A stretch of 64,000 bases of DNA from Marinobacter alexandrii (GCA_039984955.1 JBDWTN010000007.1:1062501-1126500), one strand, 5' to 3'. Positions 8,339 to 18,073 are shown, counted from the first letter of the stretch. Program-made: numbers and translations. The notes: generated by a model not told the origin, from the letters alone.

Positions 8339-10578
8339 TATTTAAGTTTTAATATTTTTCTTTTAATTACCGTCCTATCAGTATGAATTCTAACAAAATA
8401 TATGCCATTGTTCAAGGTTGATAAATCAATTAATGAATCTGTTTTGAGGCTGGGTTCATCTAAAACCACTTTCCCGTTTATATTAACAATATCAATACGA
8501 TAAACCCTATTTTGAAGTTCTTCACTTAAAGAAATGTTAATCATATTTTTTGCAGGGTTAGGATAAATAATGAAATCGCTTAGTTCATCTACTCCAGTTA
8601 CTGTAAGAACTACATCAGCAACAACTGAATAGCTAGATTCTTCCACGTCATTCTCATTCTTTACCCTATATCGTATTGTAGTTGAGTTTTCAAATGGAAT
8701 CGAATCATCAATGTATTCAGTTATTGAAGGGTCAATTGAATCTATTCTAATAAATCCTTCATTATTAATATTCCGCTCAATAATTACTCTCCTCGAATTG
8801 ATCGCAGGATTGAACCACCTTAAAATGGTTTGATTATTTGAAAAATTTCCACGGAAAAACTCAACAGAGTCAAGTGAAAAATCCGGAACTAGACTAACCT
8901 GATCAATATACAAATTATTGCCATTTCCTGTTTGATTCTGTATAACCGGGGTTATTGAAGAGAAATCTTCTACATGCGATATATCAGAGATTTCAAATCT
9001 ATTCGAAATAAAAGACCAATCATCAGCAGAAGGCACGAAATAACTATTTATGCCGGATGTAGTGGTGCGTAACTCCTCTCCACCTTCTTTAAAAAGGATA
9101 TTAATATCTTCATTACAATCCAATTTATAGCCCAAGACTAAAGTATCGTAGGCCTCTGAGCTAATTCCCGTTTCAAAAAAACGGTGTGTATATGCATACG
9201 CAAATTCTATTGTTAGAGACTTGAGATCTCTCAAATCAAACGAACTAAAATTAAGGTTATCATACTGGGGTAACAATTCTGGGTTATAATCAAAATTATT
9301 TACCATAAAAGAACCGCCATCCAAGTCTACTGAGTTCTCATCATACTCCCACGTCAATGATTGATCACTATTATCAATAGACCAACTTTCTGGCAAATCT
9401 CCTGGGCTAAAAGATCGAAAAGAAGGGCTCTGAATTAGGTTTTCATAAGGATCACGAACTAAAATATAATTTTCTCGTGTAACTGTGGATTCTTGTCCTG
9501 CATCATTGGTAACACTGAGAGTAACATCATAGAATCCTGGTTCATCATAGGTAACAAATACAGTTTTCAATGGTGAACTTTCTTTATCGCTTCCCGGAAA
9601 ACTCCAATTTCGAGATACCGAATTATTAGTTAAATCTGTGAATTTTATTGTGACAGGAGAACATCCCAATCTAGTATCTGAGGTGAACTTTGAAGTAAAG
9701 TTTTCATAAACAAGATTTAAATAATCCCTACCTGATTCAAGGCCATTTCTTATTCTTTCAAACTGTCCTACTGTAAAAGTATTCCTACAATTATTAGGTG
9801 CATATGACATTATGTTAGTTGGATCAGGTGCAAAAAAAGCGCCATTAGCATCTCTAGCACTTCCGGAATATGAGCATCCACTTACATTCCCTGATAAATT
9901 AGGATCAGCAGCTGTATCGCACAAGTCATCACCCGCTATAGTACAATTGCTTCCATTAACTAATTCATCTGTTGTGCCAGTATTTGTTTTCCCATGGGTA
10001 TGATACAAGGTGAAATAATGACCCAATTCATGAGCTGTAGTACCGAATTCATTATCTGCACAAGACATAGCCAAAAATATCCTATCTGCACTTGGAGGAA
10101 ATCTTGTATAACCACAAAGGGATGAACCTCCACTTGTAAGTGCCCCAGACACATAGATATTAACCACACCTACTTTATCATTCGGACCTGCTAGTTCCTG
10201 CTCTTGAGAACTATCCAAATTATAATATTGATCGCTTGATATGATTGTGGGTTCTTCGACTTCAAAAAAAATCATACCAGCAGATGAGTAGATATCGTTT
10301 ACTTCATCAATCAAAGCAGAAACTCTTGCTAAAGCAAGACCTCCAGAATTATCGGACTGTCTAATAATGAAAAATTTAAGTGGTACACTAACAGTATTTG
10401 AGGTATTTGATATTCTTGCAGAACCCAGAAAAGTATCACGATTGATGACTGAATTCATAAACTCAACCTGTTCTTCAGTAGCAACAGTGCCACAGGTAGG
10501 ATCGATTGTTTGAGCATTAGAACTTAATACTAACACTAATACTAAGAAAAGTAAATACTTTAATCTCCTCATAATCAA
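8338..10578 (-). CDS. Secreted M43-type (pappalysin/cytophagalysin-like) metalloprotease with PKD domain and T9SS sorting domain
   Basis: Secreted zinc endopeptidase. A signal peptide ends near NAQ (residues 21-23). The zinc motif HELGHYFTLYH (His183, Glu184, His187, His193) and the Met-turn NIMSYAP (Met257), followed by CRNTFTVGQFERIR, are typical of M43. The usual Gly of HExxHxxGxxH is Thr here. A PKD domain lies near 290-375, then a probable jelly-roll region near 380-560 and a fibronectin-like stretch. The C-terminus is a type A T9SS sorting domain (FIIYPNPAKNMINIS, ending VIKRKILKLK). It is the fifth gene downstream of the SusC gene at 18073, separated from the fasciclin gene by a strong terminator, and is coupled to the small exported protein. 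Confidence 0.88.
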   Translation of the reverse strand: MIMRRLKYLLFLVLVLVLSSNAQTIDPTCGTVATEEQVEFMNSVINRDTFLGSARISNTSNTVSVPLKFFIIRQSDNSGGLALARVSALIDEVNDIYSSAGMIFFEVEEPTIISSDQYYNLDSSQEQELAGPNDKVGVVNIYVSGALTSGGSSLCGYTRFPPSADRIFLAMSCADNEFGTTAHELGHYFTLYHTHGKTNTGTTDELVNGSNCTIAGDDLCDTAADPNLSGNVSGCSYSGSARDANGAFFAPDPTNIMSYAPNNCRNTFTVGQFERIRNGLESGRDYLNLVYENFTSKFTSDTRLGCSPVTIKFTDLTNNSVSRNWSFPGSDKESSPLKTVFVTYDEPGFYDVTLSVTNDAGQESTVTRENYILVRDPYENLIQSPSFRSFSPGDLPESWSIDNSDQSLTWEYDENSVDLDGGSFMVNNFDYNPELLPQYDNLNFSSFDLRDLKSLTIEFAYAYTHRFFETGISSEAYDTLVLGYKLDCNEDINILFKEGGEELRTTTSGINSYFVPSADDWSFISNRFEISDISHVEDFSSITPVIQNQTGNGNNLYIDQVSLVPDFSLDSVEFFRGNFSNNQTILRWFNPAINSRRVIIERNINNEGFIRIDSIDPSITEYIDDSIPFENSTTIRYRVKNENDVEESSYSVVADVVLTVTGVDELSDFIIYPNPAKNMINISLSEELQNRVYRIDIVNINGKVVLDEPSLKTDSLIDLSTLNNGIYFVRIHTDRTVIKRKILKLK

Positions 10579-10598
10579 GTTTTAATAATCTTTTAAAG

Positions 10599-10630
10599 CA
10601 AAAAAAGGGCCATAGTACTATGGCCCTTTT
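10599..10630 (-). terminator. Terminator between fasciclin and M43 protease genes
   Basis: A perfect 28-base palindrome at 10603-10630 with the GC-rich core GGGCCATAG/CTATGGCCC. On the minus strand it is followed by a run of T. It ends the susC-susD-lipoprotein unit but lies only 21 bases upstream of the M43 protease ATG, so read-through would control protease expression. Confidence 0.85.
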
Positions 10631-10648
10631 ATAACATATATTTATAAT

Positions 10649-12550
10649 TTATAGTTCTGGCAATGCGGACTCTAGAACATGGACAACTCCATTGCTACCA
10701 GTTGCATTAGCTTGCACTATTTCTACTACTGTGAACTCTGTGTCATCATTAATCACAAATCCAGTCTCAGTAGACATACCCACTGTTACTGTTCCATAAT
10801 CTAGTGTCTCACCAGCACGATTACTAAATTCCAAATCAGCGACCAGATCAAGACTAAAAAACAGTTCTGTGATTATGTGTCGTTGTATAACTGCTAATAA
10901 TGTTGCGGCATCCGCTGACTCAATATTAGTGATTAAGCCTGCATAGTTGCCAGCTGCGATTGTTGTTTGATCAAAAACACCCCCGGCATCAAAAGCATCT
11001 CTGTAAAGCTCCTCTAATTCAGAATTTTGAACAGCCAAATATGTGACATCAATTAAACTATCTAACTCAAGAAATATTAACGCTTCGAAGAATAAATCTA
11101 AAGTATCAGTAGCTGCTTGTACAACAGACGTGGTACTTATATTAGAAAGAGGAATAACCTCTCCCGCTAACAAAGTAACATTGCCATTGTATGCTTCAAC
11201 GTCTTGCAAACATGCATCGTCATCAGCTCCACATTCCTTCGCTAAAATACTAGAACCATTTTGCCCATAAAGAGCTATACGATCTGTATCTAAACTTTCT
11301 GTCGAACTAACGAAATATTGATCACCACCTATTGACTCTATTCTAGAACCAACTGCATCTTCAATATCCAGAATTCCCTCGAAGATGTAAGCATCTAACT
11401 CAGCTTGAGTATTTCCTCCAGCGTATGCATCAGGCACAAGAACAGTATATTCAGTCTCCGTACTTAATAGAGCACTGTAATCAAAACTACTTGCCTCAAG
11501 TGCTGTATGAAAATTGCTCAACGAGCCCTGCTCTGTTTCTGGATCGTCTATAGGTACATCTCCACTTAAAGCTTCGTAAATAAATGCTTCAGTAAATAAT
11601 ACTTCGTCAACAATATGTATAACCCCATTTGTCGCTAGTGTATTTACACTTGTTGTGCTAGATGTTTGTCCAGCATCAATCTCTATATCAATTTCGCTTA
11701 CCTCTACACTGATGTCTAGGCCCTTTGCAGTACCTGATCCACCAGCTAATGTATACGTTCTTCCTGATGCAAGATCCTGAGTTAAAAATCTACCCGCTAA
11801 AACATGTCCTTGCAGTAGTGCTGTCAACTCATCTGTTGTGAAATCAGTTGCTAATGTAGCCAGTGTAGTTCCTATGTTAGCAAATGCTGCATCCGTAGGT
11901 GCAAACACAGTAAAATCACTAGTGCCACTGCTGAGAGTTACGTCCAAACCTGTTGCCTCCAGGGCTGCATCTAAAATCGTGAATTCAGGTGTAGTTGCAT
12001 CAGCAGATAAATCAGCCACTATAGTTCCTATACTAGAAGTTGGAAATGTCAACATAGGAAAATTAACAACATGAACTATTCCGTTTGATGCTATATTATT
12101 CCCATCAGTTATTACTGCTTGACTATTAAACACTACATCATCTTCAACAGAAACATATATCTGAGAACCACTTTCAGCAGTTAAAATCCCTTTTGCGAAT
12201 TCATCCACAGTTATAATGCTACCGCTAATGGTATGATCATTAATTAACTGAGCAAGAAATGCTTCATCAGCAGCTGCAACTGTCAAAAACCCGCTGTTTT
12301 CAAGTGCCGCTTGCATTGCAGGATTGTTAAGTACCAGATATGTTCTTTCAGTTGATTCTGACAATCTTGCGTCAAGACCCGTTTTTATGAGTGCATCGTA
12401 ATATAGGTTTACTCCCGATATACGAGCCTCAGTAAAAAGACCTTCTACATCACCAGTGTACTGAATTACACTTGGACTGCTTCTATCATCACCACATGCA
12501 CTCAAAATAACTATGAATGTCACTGCGATTGTATATATAAAATTCTTCAT
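10649..12550 (-). CDS. Multi-domain fasciclin (FAS1) lipoprotein
   Basis: A 633-residue surface or periplasmic lipoprotein. The lipobox VILSAC places the lipidated Cys near residue 19, followed by GDDR. About four FAS1 domains follow; the repeated hallmarks are FTVFAPTDAAF, NGVIHIVDEVLF, NGIVHVVNFPM and NGVVHVLESALPEL, with the H-box-like LINDHTISG and LLQGHVLAG. The first and third domains are more divergent. It is the last gene of the susC-susD unit, one base after the Calx-beta lipoprotein gene, so it sits where SusE/SusF-type binding lipoproteins usually sit. FAS1 domains mediate adhesion or ligand binding; I infer an accessory binding role for the importer. Confidence 0.85.
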   Translation of the reverse strand: MKNFIYTIAVTFIVILSACGDDRSSPSVIQYTGDVEGLFTEARISGVNLYYDALIKTGLDARLSESTERTYLVLNNPAMQAALENSGFLTVAAADEAFLAQLINDHTISGSIITVDEFAKGILTAESGSQIYVSVEDDVVFNSQAVITDGNNIASNGIVHVVNFPMLTFPTSSIGTIVADLSADATTPEFTILDAALEATGLDVTLSSGTSDFTVFAPTDAAFANIGTTLATLATDFTTDELTALLQGHVLAGRFLTQDLASGRTYTLAGGSGTAKGLDISVEVSEIDIEIDAGQTSSTTSVNTLATNGVIHIVDEVLFTEAFIYEALSGDVPIDDPETEQGSLSNFHTALEASSFDYSALLSTETEYTVLVPDAYAGGNTQAELDAYIFEGILDIEDAVGSRIESIGGDQYFVSSTESLDTDRIALYGQNGSSILAKECGADDDACLQDVEAYNGNVTLLAGEVIPLSNISTTSVVQAATDTLDLFFEALIFLELDSLIDVTYLAVQNSELEELYRDAFDAGGVFDQTTIAAGNYAGLITNIESADAATLLAVIQRHIITELFFSLDLVADLEFSNRAGETLDYGTVTVGMSTETGFVINDDTEFTVVEIVQANATGSNGVVHVLESALPEL

Positions 12551-12551
12551 A

Positions 12552-13490
12552 TTATTCTGCTTGCTTAGTTAAAGTGAATTGATATGCTCCAAAAGTTGCT
12601 AATGGCCCTTCACATTTAATAGAAAAATTACCCTCACTGTAACTTGAAGTTTCAAATACAAAATTTCTAAAAAGGGCTACATTCGGTGCTGGCTCACTGA
12701 AAGAAACTTGACCTGGACAGGTCAAAAAGGTTACTACCAAACCGTCATTAAAGTACTGATCGAATCCAGTAGAATTAGTAATGATCCCTTTCGTTCCTGT
12801 GACATCAGATGGATCTAATGCTATTTCAACCTGATAAGATTCAGCAAAGAAATCTGACAATCCACTAGGAGCATTAGTACCCGCAGTGAAATTTTCATCT
12901 ACAGTATATACTCCAACCCAGTCAGCTATAGTGATTGGACAATCGTCATCAATTATGGTTACCGTTAGGGAAGTCTGAGGATTAGAAGAAGTTAAACCTA
13001 ATTCTCCCGTACTTGTTTCCGTCAATGTTATATTAATTGCTCTATCTCCAGTTGCTACAACATCATCAGCAATAGCTACAAAAAATGAACCTCTAGTCTG
13101 TCCAGCAGGTATCGTAATTGTACCCTCATTGCTAAAAGTAACAGTACCAGAAGCATCATCTCCTTCATCGAAGAAATCTGATGTAACTGCATACGTCGTT
13201 GTAGCAGTGAAATTAATCGTGGCATCAGAACTAAAATCAGTACCTGTTCTAATAACCGCTACTTCTAACGTGTTTTGCGTCGTGATTGATGTTGATCCAT
13301 CAGGAGTGGATACAACATTAGAAGTCTCACTAACCTCTGATGGAGTTGTAGGATCGAAATATACTTTTATCGTTCCTGTCAAATCATCATTTATCAGTTC
13401 TCCCGAATCCTCCTCTTCACATGCCCCAATAACAAATGTTAGCATGAGCAGGAAGAAAAATCTATTAATTAAATTATTATGTACTTTCAT
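12552..13490 (-). CDS. Calx-beta-like domain lipoprotein of SusCD locus A
   Basis: A 312-residue lipoprotein with lipobox FVIGAC and an acidic EEEDSGE run behind the Cys. The N-terminal half resembles a Calx-beta domain: a TLEVAVIRTGTDFSSDATINF strand pair in a Thr-rich context, TITIPAGQTRGSFFVAIADD, then SLTVTIIDDD, which is the characteristic end. The C-terminal half (ITIADWVGVYTVDEN onwards) is of unknown fold and contains two Cys. It lies between susD (11-base gap) and the fasciclin gene (one-base gap), so it is an operon member and probably an outer-membrane ligand-binding accessory. The substrate is unknown. Confidence 0.75.
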   Translation of the reverse strand: MKVHNNLINRFFFLLMLTFVIGACEEEDSGELINDDLTGTIKVYFDPTTPSEVSETSNVVSTPDGSTSITTQNTLEVAVIRTGTDFSSDATINFTATTTYAVTSDFFDEGDDASGTVTFSNEGTITIPAGQTRGSFFVAIADDVVATGDRAINITLTETSTGELGLTSSNPQTSLTVTIIDDDCPITIADWVGVYTVDENFTAGTNAPSGLSDFFAESYQVEIALDPSDVTGTKGIITNSTGFDQYFNDGLVVTFLTCPGQVSFSEPAPNVALFRNFVFETSSYSEGNFSIKCEGPLATFGAYQFTLTKQAE

Positions 13491-13501
13491 GTCAAATTAA
13501 T

Positions 13502-14959
13502 TTATTGTTCGTAACCAGGATTCTGTGTTGTAATCGCCGGGTTAGCATCCAATTCAAACAGTGGAATAGGTAAGGTGAATCTGAAGTCATCAGAAGCTAT
13601 GGAACAGTTACCAAAGTTTGTACATTCGGCATCTGGTCTACTGACTGATACTCCCGCTCTCACTCCTAGTCTTTTAAGATCTCTATATCTATGACCCTCA
13701 AAAGCAAATTCGATTCGTCTTTGCTCTAACACTGCGGCAAAAGCTGCAGTTTGATTAGCCACAGCTGGTGTTGCTACATCTGTCCCAAATCTAGCATCTC
13801 TCAATTCATCAATAAATGTTGCAACAGCAGCAAAATCACTTGAAGAGGCCGCCGCTTCCGCTCTTATTAACAACATATCAGCTGATCTAAATATCTTTAG
13901 ATCATTGAGAAGAGGCTGCCCTCCTGATCCAGGATATTTACCTACAGGAAGTACAGCATAATCAGGAGCTGCTGATTCATCAACATACACCTCTCTACGA
14001 ATGTCTCCGTCAGGCATTAAATCAAATAACTGCGAACTCATTACGAAGTAAGGAGATCCATCCACAGTTGGATTCACAAAAGCATAGTTTGCTCCTGCCC
14101 AGCCTCCGGCGTTAGCACTACCCGTAGCACCCTGACCGTCATACGGATCACCAACAGATCTTTCCAATTTAAAGATAATCTCCGTATCATCTGAATCATC
14201 CCACATACCTTCAAATTGGGTTGTATTTGAAATTGGATAATTTGCAAGTAGGCTAGCTGCTAATGCATCTGCAGTAGTATAATCCTCCGTGTAAAGAGCT
14301 ACCTTAGCTCTCAAAGCAGTTACAAAATCTTGACTTACTCGTGTTGGACTACTCTGTACTGTTAACAATCCTGCGGCAGTAGTTAAATCCTCACCAATCT
14401 GAGTTAAGAATTCTGTACTTGTCGCTCTTGGCAACTGAGTCGCAACTTCGGGAACAAAATTTACCAACAGAGCAGATAAAGCTGTACCATCTGTGTAGTT
14501 AATTGTGTAATACGACCAAAGTTCAAATAAGCCCCATGCCCTTAATGCGTAAGCCTCACCTAACACATTATTATATGCGTCAACCTCATCTTCTTCTGCT
14601 TCAATTAAATCAGCAGCTTCGATAATTCGATTAGCCGAGTTTAGCGCATCGTAATACGTCTGCCAAATAGAAGATGTAACTGCAGAACCTGTATTTACAA
14701 TACCGGAATAAACTGCTTGCCCTTGTCCTCCATTATCAGGACCAATTGCTATTTCATCCGTAAAATTGGATGCCCATTGCATCGAAGGAGTGTAATCAAA
14801 TTGATTATACGTTCCTAGGATACCAGATTCCAGATCAGCTAAAGACTGAAATGCCTGTTCAGCTCCAAGTCTTCCAACTTGATCTATATCTATCGACTCG
14901 TTACAACTTACAGTAAGTGCAACTAAGCCTAGAATAATATATTTATTCATTTTCTTCAT
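13502..14959 (-). CDS. SusD/RagB family nutrient-binding outer-membrane lipoprotein (locus A)
   Basis: Lid lipoprotein of a SusCD importer. The lipobox TVSC is followed by NESIDIDQ. The SusD N-terminal region (AEQAFQSLADLESGILGTYN) and TPR-like helices (LGEAYALRAWGLFELWSYY) are followed by the conserved C-terminal block QRRIEFAFEGHRYRDLKRLG, which is the RagB/SusD signature. Length 485. It is encoded 18 bases after its SusC partner. The ligand cannot be predicted; the downstream secreted protease suggests a peptide. Confidence 0.93.
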   Translation of the reverse strand: MKKMNKYIILGLVALTVSCNESIDIDQVGRLGAEQAFQSLADLESGILGTYNQFDYTPSMQWASNFTDEIAIGPDNGGQGQAVYSGIVNTGSAVTSSIWQTYYDALNSANRIIEAADLIEAEEDEVDAYNNVLGEAYALRAWGLFELWSYYTINYTDGTALSALLVNFVPEVATQLPRATSTEFLTQIGEDLTTAAGLLTVQSSPTRVSQDFVTALRAKVALYTEDYTTADALAASLLANYPISNTTQFEGMWDDSDDTEIIFKLERSVGDPYDGQGATGSANAGGWAGANYAFVNPTVDGSPYFVMSSQLFDLMPDGDIRREVYVDESAAPDYAVLPVGKYPGSGGQPLLNDLKIFRSADMLLIRAEAAASSSDFAAVATFIDELRDARFGTDVATPAVANQTAAFAAVLEQRRIEFAFEGHRYRDLKRLGVRAGVSVSRPDAECTNFGNCSIASDDFRFTLPIPLFELDANPAITTQNPGYEQ

Positions 14960-14977
14960 GTTATATCAAATTATTGA

Positions 14978-17900
14978 TTAAAAACCTAGCTCTATTCCCA
15001 ACGAGAATGTTCTTGGCGTTGGATAAAGCCTTGAACCTGTGGTACCTTCAACATCAAATCCTCTCCAATCAGTAAATGTTAAGATATTCTCACCATTTAC
15101 AAATACTCTTGCTCTTTGAAGGAATCCAGTCTTATCGAGCATAGATTTCGGGAAATCATAACCAATGGTTGCAAATCTAATTCTTAAGTAATCTGCATTT
15201 CTTAAAAATCTATCACTTGCAAGTGCTCTGTTGGTTGCATTCAATCTTGGGATATCCGTTACTCTATTAGTTGGAGTCCAAGCACGATTTATGTCTCTTG
15301 AGTGTCTGAATTGACCAATATTATTAGGATTGATAAACCCAGCATAATCATTATCAAATCGATATACACCTATTACGTAGTTTGTTTGAATCTGAACAAA
15401 CACTCCTTTATAGTCAAAGTCAATATTAATACTACCCTGATAGTCTGGAATATTGTTCTTCCCTGTCCAAACTCTATCATTATCAGCATCAGGAGTTTCT
15501 GTAATCTCTCCATCGGCCGTTAAAAACAATAAGTTACCATTAGCTGGATTCACGCCTGCATATCTCACAGCGAATACTTCTCTAATAGGGCCTCCAATTC
15601 TACCAACACCAACTTGCTCTTCAAGACCTCCTGGAAACTCTAATAATTCGATTTTATTATAGTTACCAACAGTTCTAACAGTTAAGTTAGGACCATTAGG
15701 ATTTCTCAAAACATCATAGGCAAGTTCTAAATCTACTCCTCTATTTCTCATTTCACCAAAGTTCGCGTTAATGCTTGTTACAGATGTAACTGCTGATACA
15801 GGAACTGACTGAAAAAGACCACTTGTCGTTTTCTGGTAAAAATCCACTTTGGTTCTTAGTCTACTTTGAAACAATTCAGCATCTAATCCAATATTAAACT
15901 GCTCTTGTTCTTCCCAACTCAAACTTGAATTACCTATTTGACTTAGGAACAATGAATTAGCTCCACCGTAACCTGCGCCAGTTGCAAAAAGGTCTCTGGT
16001 TCTATCAGGAGAAGAAAATACTTGGGATTCATTTAATGCTACGTCAAGCACATTGATAACCTGGTTTCCTGTCACACCATAAGATGCTCTTAACTTAAGG
16101 ATATCAAATGGTAAATTTGAAGCGAAAGACTCATTGTGAATATTCCATCTCGCTGCAGCTGACCAAAATGTACCCCACCTGTTACTCTCAGCAAATCTGA
16201 ACGAAGCATCTCTTCTTACAGTGAAATCGGCACCATATTTTGAATCATAGTCATATCCAGCTGTACCAAAGTACGAGAATAATCCTGCTTGTAAAATATT
16301 CGCTCCGACGGTATTTGCGAAGAAGTCGTTAGTAGCATTATCAGGGACAAATGCACTTCCGTCACCAGGGGAGAATGTTTTAGGATCTAATCCATTGGAT
16401 CTAAAGTTAAATTGATCATGTCTAGCTCGAAAGTTTTCAGTATATAACCCACCAGTTATGGTGTGTAAATCAAACGACTTTGTATAATTAAGACTCGCTA
16501 ATTGATTATATCTAAACTCTCTAGTAAATCGCTGATCCTGGAATCCAGGAGTAGTATTACCTGTCTGAGCAAATAGAATTGCATTAAAAGAATTAGGTCC
16601 TTCAGCTCGTGTTAATATCTCTTCCTGAAAATCTCCAGAAATTTGGTATCCTATTCTCAACCCATCAATTATTTCATATCCTAAATTAATGGTTCCAATA
16701 ACTTTCAATTCATTCTCAGTCCTTGTGTAGGTATTCAATCTATCTATCAAGAATAGAGGAGTATTTGCGAAAGCAAGTGGTACCTGAATATCAGCGCCAT
16801 TTGTATACTCATCTGGAGTTACATAAGTCACGGACTGATAAGCTCCTAAAATGTAGTTACGGTTAATACCTCCACCACCAATTGCATTAGGCTCTTCACT
16901 ATCTGAATAATTTAATGAAGTATTAACTGAGTAAGTGAATTTACCGTTATCGTTTTTACCTGAAAGGTTTGCTCTAATATTACCTCTTTCAAGACTACTA
17001 CTTTGAAGTATTCCTTCCTGATTTAAATAACCAAAATTGAGAACGACTCTTGTATTTTCACCTCCTTTAGTCAAAGATAAATTATGCTGCTGCGCAATTC
17101 CTTGATCAAAAAAGAAATCCACATAGTCTGCATTCTTATTTGTTGCTATTGAATCCAGTTGAACATTCGTAAGTGGCAAATAACTTCCATCAGATTGAAT
17201 ATTCAATCCAGGAATACCCTGACCTGTTCTATTTTGATGATAAATCGGTGCTGGACCAAGACCCAATCCGAACGCCGCTCTTTCAAGCTCTAATTGCTCA
17301 CGTGTTCCCATCAGGTCATAACCATTATCCTGAAGCTTTGAAGAAGCTACTCTATATGTATATTCAATTTGTAATGGGCTACCGTAAGTTCCTTGTCTCG
17401 TTGTTACAACAATTACTCCATTTGCTCCTCTGTTTCCATAAATAGCAGTTGCTCCCGCATCCTTAAGAACAGAAACTGATTCAATATCATTTGGGTTAAG
17501 GCTTCTAAAGTTATCCTGATTTACAGGTGCTCCATCAATAATAAATAATGGCTCAGTATCTCCATTGATTGAACCAATACCTCTAATATTCACATTAGAG
17601 TTAGCTCCTGGCTGACCGCTTGTCGTTGTAATATTCAGACCTGCCACTTGTCCCGACAATGTCTGAACAAATGAGGGGTTCGGTCGATTTTGAATATTCT
17701 TGTTTGAAACAGTAGCTGCCGAAATACTTGATTTCTCTTTAGTTGTGCTACTGTAACCAGTAACAACAACCTCTTGAAGCTCAGTAGCTCCACCTAGGGT
17801 TACATCAATTGTAGTTCGTGCTCCTATTAGAATCTCCTGAGTTTCAAAACCCACATAGGAGAAGGTAAGTGTAGCACCATCTTCAACTGAAAGACGGTAA

Positions 17901-18073
17901 TTTCCATCAAGATCAGTTGTAACACCTGTTGTTGTGCCTTTAATCACAACATTCACTCCTGGTAAGGTCTCACCTGTGTCGTCAGTGACCTTTCCAGAAA
18001 CCGTCCTTTGCGCCATTGCACTGAATGCAACAACAGTTAAGAACGCAAAACTTAGTAGTAAAATCCTCTTCAT
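14978..18073 (-). CDS. SusC/RagA family TonB-dependent transporter (locus A)
   Basis: Outer-membrane TonB-linked importer of 1031 residues. After a signal peptide (LLLSFAFLTVVAFSAMA then Q) come a carboxypeptidase-regulatory-like domain (about 22-108, RTVSGKVTDDTGETLPGVNV), the TonB-box region ELQEVVVTGY, and a plug domain with the SusC signature (GIGSINGDTEPLFIIDGAPV). The beta-barrel fills the rest and ends with the aromatic strand PRTFSLGIELGF. It is the first gene of an operon with susD and two lipoproteins. The N-terminal domain is very similar to the SusC at 39964-43002, but the plug and barrel diverge, so the ligands probably differ. Confidence 0.95.
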   Translation of the reverse strand: MKRILLLSFAFLTVVAFSAMAQRTVSGKVTDDTGETLPGVNVVIKGTTTGVTTDLDGNYRLSVEDGATLTFSYVGFETQEILIGARTTIDVTLGGATELQEVVVTGYSSTTKEKSSISAATVSNKNIQNRPNPSFVQTLSGQVAGLNITTTSGQPGANSNVNIRGIGSINGDTEPLFIIDGAPVNQDNFRSLNPNDIESVSVLKDAGATAIYGNRGANGVIVVTTRQGTYGSPLQIEYTYRVASSKLQDNGYDLMGTREQLELERAAFGLGLGPAPIYHQNRTGQGIPGLNIQSDGSYLPLTNVQLDSIATNKNADYVDFFFDQGIAQQHNLSLTKGGENTRVVLNFGYLNQEGILQSSSLERGNIRANLSGKNDNGKFTYSVNTSLNYSDSEEPNAIGGGGINRNYILGAYQSVTYVTPDEYTNGADIQVPLAFANTPLFLIDRLNTYTRTENELKVIGTINLGYEIIDGLRIGYQISGDFQEEILTRAEGPNSFNAILFAQTGNTTPGFQDQRFTREFRYNQLASLNYTKSFDLHTITGGLYTENFRARHDQFNFRSNGLDPKTFSPGDGSAFVPDNATNDFFANTVGANILQAGLFSYFGTAGYDYDSKYGADFTVRRDASFRFAESNRWGTFWSAAARWNIHNESFASNLPFDILKLRASYGVTGNQVINVLDVALNESQVFSSPDRTRDLFATGAGYGGANSLFLSQIGNSSLSWEEQEQFNIGLDAELFQSRLRTKVDFYQKTTSGLFQSVPVSAVTSVTSINANFGEMRNRGVDLELAYDVLRNPNGPNLTVRTVGNYNKIELLEFPGGLEEQVGVGRIGGPIREVFAVRYAGVNPANGNLLFLTADGEITETPDADNDRVWTGKNNIPDYQGSINIDFDYKGVFVQIQTNYVIGVYRFDNDYAGFINPNNIGQFRHSRDINRAWTPTNRVTDIPRLNATNRALASDRFLRNADYLRIRFATIGYDFPKSMLDKTGFLQRARVFVNGENILTFTDWRGFDVEGTTGSRLYPTPRTFSLGIELGF

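Noticed and set aside
13129-13500. Plus-strand frame opposite the Calx-beta lipoprotein gene
   Set aside because: It is antisense to a Thr/Ser-rich gene and has no signal or domain.
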